Below are positions 61,737 through 64,000 of a stretch of 64,000 bases of DNA, piece by piece (position 1 is the first letter of the stretch; each line of letters begins with the position of its first letter). The translations under genes and the position numbers were made by a program. Location: NCBI GenBank assembly GCA_020851415.1, contig JADZCU010000050.1, forward strand, positions 50,475 through 114,474, read 5' to 3'. Below the pieces are notes generated by a model. It worked only from the letters and a program-made list of their open reading frames with translations, made no database searches and had not been told where the DNA came from. The DNA comes from Candidatus Peregrinibacteria bacterium. GTDB lineage: Bacteria; Patescibacteriota; Gracilibacteria; UBA1369.

Positions 61737-62789
61737 TTAGATCACAGGCGTAACATTTTGGAGTGTTTCCACAGAGAGAATATCTTTTACCTCCTGACTT
61801 GATTTGGCCTGCATCAGCTTTTGGCGAAGTTCACTGGCGTTGCTGAATCCACGTATATACCAAGCCAAATGTTTGCGCATGGGAACAAAATAATCGGCAC
61901 CCAGAATTTTTTCATACAACTCGGCGTGTTCAACTGCGACTGCAAATTTTTCTTCGATTGTAGGTGTGAGATTTTTGAGGAGCCATGGGTTACCAAATGC
62001 GGCGCGGCCGATAAGGGCACCATCGACGCCATAAGTTTTAATCTTTTCCAAGGCTTCCGGCATGGAATGAATGTCACCATTGCCCATGACAGTTGTTTTG
62101 GTCTGCTTAATGATTTTTGCCGCACTGCCGATTGCTTCCCAATTTGCGCTGCCGGTGTACATTTGTTTGAGTGTGCGGCCGTGTATACAGATATTTGCGG
62201 GCTCTTCTTCCAGTAAGTGCTTAACCCACTCTTCAACGGTGATTTCGCTATAACCGATACGGGTTTTTACAGAGACCGGTAACAGGTGGCGTTCTATATT
62301 TTGTGGCTGATGCTCTTTCACCCAGGCGACAATTTCTTTGGGTAAATCTACATCTTCGATTTTTTTGCCCTCACTCCAGTCTTTCAATGCTTGTTTGGTA
62401 GTGCGAATGATTTGTTTGGCGAGATCAGGTGTTCGAATAAGTCCCGCACCTGCGCCGCGTGATGAAACGCTCGTTGCCGGACAGCCCATGTTGATATCAA
62501 TTCCGTCAAAGCCCAGTTCTGCCACAACAAAGGCAGATTTGTAGAAAGATTCGACATCGATTCCATAAACTTGAGCGACGATAGGACGCTCGATATTATC
62601 AAATTTGAATGCGATGAGTGCTTTTACGGAACCATGGCAAATACCTTCCACGGAAGTGAACTCGGTAATGGTGACGTGGGGACTTCCGTGCTTGGCCGTG
62701 ATTAAACGAAATGGTGCGTCAGTGACGCCATCCATTGGAGAAATGCCGATAATGGGGGACGGGAGTTTATCCCAAAAACCTCTTTTCAT
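61737..62789 (-). CDS. dus: tRNA-dihydrouridine synthase
   Basis: 350 residues. The FMN TIM-barrel motifs are GISPMDGVTDAPFRL, INMGCPATSVSSRGAGAGL (catalytic Cys region appears as the MGCP segment) and VKTRIGY. VMGNGDIHSMPEALE and GALIGRAAFGNPW complete the barrel. It reduces uridine to dihydrouridine in tRNA. It lies 94 nt upstream of the deaminase gene on the same strand. Which tRNA position it modifies is not clear. Confidence 0.92.
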   Translation of the reverse strand: MKRGFWDKLPSPIIGISPMDGVTDAPFRLITAKHGSPHVTITEFTSVEGICHGSVKALIAFKFDNIERPIVAQVYGIDVESFYKSAFVVAELGFDGIDINMGCPATSVSSRGAGAGLIRTPDLAKQIIRTTKQALKDWSEGKKIEDVDLPKEIVAWVKEHQPQNIERHLLPVSVKTRIGYSEITVEEWVKHLLEEEPANICIHGRTLKQMYTGSANWEAIGSAAKIIKQTKTTVMGNGDIHSMPEALEKIKTYGVDGALIGRAAFGNPWLLKNLTPTIEEKFAVAVEHAELYEKILGADYFVPMRKHLAWYIRGFSNASELRQKLMQAKSSQEVKDILSVETLQNVTPVI

Positions 62790-62853
62790 TTTTTAATGTT
62801 AGCTCTGGAATCACCAGTAAATGTGATCCATTCCGCTTAAATGAGCCAGCATT

Positions 62854-63441
62854 TTACTTCTTTTTGTTCTCCTCTTCAATCTGTTTTTCGATTTCATCAA
62901 TACTGGTTTTGAGTTTCATTTCTTTGAGTTCGTCATCATCTTCTACTGGAAGTCCCATATGATCATGGATGGCATCCAAAATGTTGAGTATTTTGGTTAT
63001 TTCTTCTTCGGCTCGCACATTGATTTGCAGATCAATTTCTTCACGAAGATCGGCAATTTTTGCCGCACGATTTTGGCTTATAAGAACGATAATTGCCAGA
63101 AAAATCGCTTCCAGCGAAACCACCATGGTGAGAAATGTGAATGGATATGGATCAAATGTTTTGAAGCCTGGAATAACGTTGTTGTTTAACAAAACCCATG
63201 CAAGAAAAAATACTGCGTTTAAAACCAGAAACCAGAATGATCCAAAGAGATCGGTCATTATATCGGCCATTTTTTCACTTGGCCTTCTCATTAAATCCAT
63301 TTTGGCACGGAAACTTTTGATTTTGTCGCGTCGCTCTTTGATTAAGCGGGCGTGTTCTTCTGAAGTTAATTCACGACTTTCTTTGGGATGCATTTCTTTG
63401 TTGAATACTATTTTGCAGAGTTCGTAGATAGGATGAATCAT
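62854..63441 (-). CDS. DUF1003 membrane protein
   Basis: 195 residues. A charged N-terminus (about 1-60) is followed by two membrane helices: SFWFLVLNAVFFLAWVLLNN and the PFTFLTMVVSLEAIFLAIIVL segment. The DUF1003 hallmark SQNRAAKIADLREEIDLQIN follows, then a coiled acidic tail. The function of the family is unknown. It is 25 nt downstream of lgt on the same strand. Confidence 0.82.
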   Translation of the reverse strand: MIHPIYELCKIVFNKEMHPKESRELTSEEHARLIKERRDKIKSFRAKMDLMRRPSEKMADIMTDLFGSFWFLVLNAVFFLAWVLLNNNVIPGFKTFDPYPFTFLTMVVSLEAIFLAIIVLISQNRAAKIADLREEIDLQINVRAEEEITKILNILDAIHDHMGLPVEDDDELKEMKLKTSIDEIEKQIEEENKKK

Positions 63442-63466
63442 ACCTAAAATATAAATGTTTTTTGTA

Positions 63467-64000
63467 TTATACTTGTTTTTTGTTTTTCTGATGAATGGAT
63501 TTTTTGATATGCCAGAAAATCATCAGGCCGGAGATTACCATTATTACCGAAAGAAGTTGTCCCATGGTTATTCCTCCGAAGAGGAATCCAATTTGCGGGT
63601 CGGGTTCGCGGAAAAACTCGATAAAAATTCTGAATATTCCATAACAGATGAGAAAAGTCCCGGCAACAACTCCACGTTTATCAAATTTTTTCCCTACCAG
63701 TGTGACGATGATAAAAAGTACCAGGCCTTCCAGTGTTGCTTCTAAAAGCTGCGACGGATAACGGCAATTTGTTGGATCTGTAGGAAAGTAGACGCAGAAC
63801 GAATCCTGAAAATTAAGGAAAGCCGGGTGGGCACCCATATGACGATACGGTTCTGATATTTGAACAATTCTTCCGTAGAGCTCAGCGTTGATGAAGTTTC
63901 CAATTTTGGCAAAAAATAGTCCGACCGGAGCTATGCTGCAGATGATGTCTCCGATTTGCAGATACGTTTTTTTATATTTTTTTCGAAATAGCCAAACGGC
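63467..64000 (-). CDS. lgt: Prolipoprotein diacylglyceryl transferase (5' partial)
   Basis: The frame runs off the right edge, so about 177 C-terminal residues are visible. KIGNFINAELYGRI corresponds to the Lgt signature and YPSQLLEATLEGLVLF to the second conserved block; the C-terminal helices include GQLLSVIMVISGLMIF. It transfers diacylglycerol to the lipobox Cys of prolipoproteins, including those encoded at 13.5 and 18-21 kb. In the signature, the Arg usually found before xGNFIN (Arg143 in E. coli) is Lys. The N-terminus is not available. Confidence 0.9.
   Translation of the reverse strand, partial: AVWLFRKKYKKTYLQIGDIICSIAPVGLFFAKIGNFINAELYGRIVQISEPYRHMGAHPAFLNFQDSFCVYFPTDPTNCRYPSQLLEATLEGLVLFIIVTLVGKKFDKRGVVAGTFLICYGIFRIFIEFFREPDPQIGFLFGGITMGQLLSVIMVISGLMIFWHIKKSIHQKNKKQV

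Noticed and set aside
1-64000. CRISPR arrays, prophage, insertion sequences, rRNA operon or replication origin
   Set aside because: No regularly spaced repeats, transposase, integrase, phage structural gene, rRNA or DnaA-box cluster was seen.

Overview
The window looks like a chromosomal segment of an uncultured, small-genome bacterium of the Patescibacteria/CPR type. This placement is an inference from gene content. Pointers are the AMP-to-ribose-1,5-bisphosphate salvage genes, a run of small TrbC/VirB2-like two-helix proteins, a PP2C-like/membrane/beta-propeller protein, the scarcity of Shine-Dalgarno sites, and a pared-down set of core genes. TGA is a normal stop here: several genes end in TGA, including ATGA and TGATG overlaps. 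Codes that read UGA as Gly are therefore not supported. No prophage, IS element, CRISPR array or rRNA operon was seen.

Layout. 0-5 kb: the 3' part of a PP2C-like/beta-propeller membrane protein, then glycolipid and envelope genes (a flippase-like protein and two glycosyltransferases). 5-11.2 kb: one minus-strand operon, pta-ackA-AMP phosphorylase-hypothetical-R15P isomerase-rpiB-LOG, linking nucleotide salvage to carbon metabolism and acetate/ATP formation. 11.3-18 kb: GH1 glycosidase, PHP protein, small lipoprotein, gltX and ftsK. 18.2-21.6 kb: four tandem paralogous secreted lipoproteins with Gly-rich or Asp/Ala-rich stalks and a shared four-cysteine C-terminal domain that I do not recognise. 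This is the most novel-looking locus. 21.7-33.9 kb: galE, secA, a membrane-anchored gene split by one in-frame TGA, a polyprenyl-phosphate sugar transferase directly behind rnpB, a TPR protein, galU, hsp20, ftsH, tilS and an RNHCP protein. 34-39.8 kb: a type IV pilus operon (PilN-, PilO- and PilC-like plus four pseudopilin-like proteins). 39.9-48.7 kb: metG, five tandem TrbC/VirB2-like proteins, tRNA-Ala(GGC), pilT, a hypothetical gene, sbp, ftsQ, an MgtC/DUF4010 protein and a 54-residue basic protein. 48.8-57.4 kb: aspartate ammonia-lyase, a DUF218 protein, MscS, aspartate kinase, TypA and a DipZ-like protein. 57.4-64 kb: a four-subunit quinol:fumarate reductase (FrdABCD), an adenine deaminase-type enzyme, Dus, DUF1003 and the 3' part of lgt.

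How it fits together. AMP phosphorylase, the R15P isomerase and an adenine deaminase would break AMP into hypoxanthine and ribulose-1,5-bisphosphate. The RuBisCO that would normally follow is not in this window. Pta-AckA makes ATP from acetyl-CoA. Aspartate ammonia-lyase plus FrdABCD would give an aspartate-to-fumarate-to-succinate electron sink, which would be unusual for a CPR-type cell. The pilus and lipoprotein loci suggest substantial investment in surface contact. Several promoters carry an extended -10 (TGnTATAAT-like) element.
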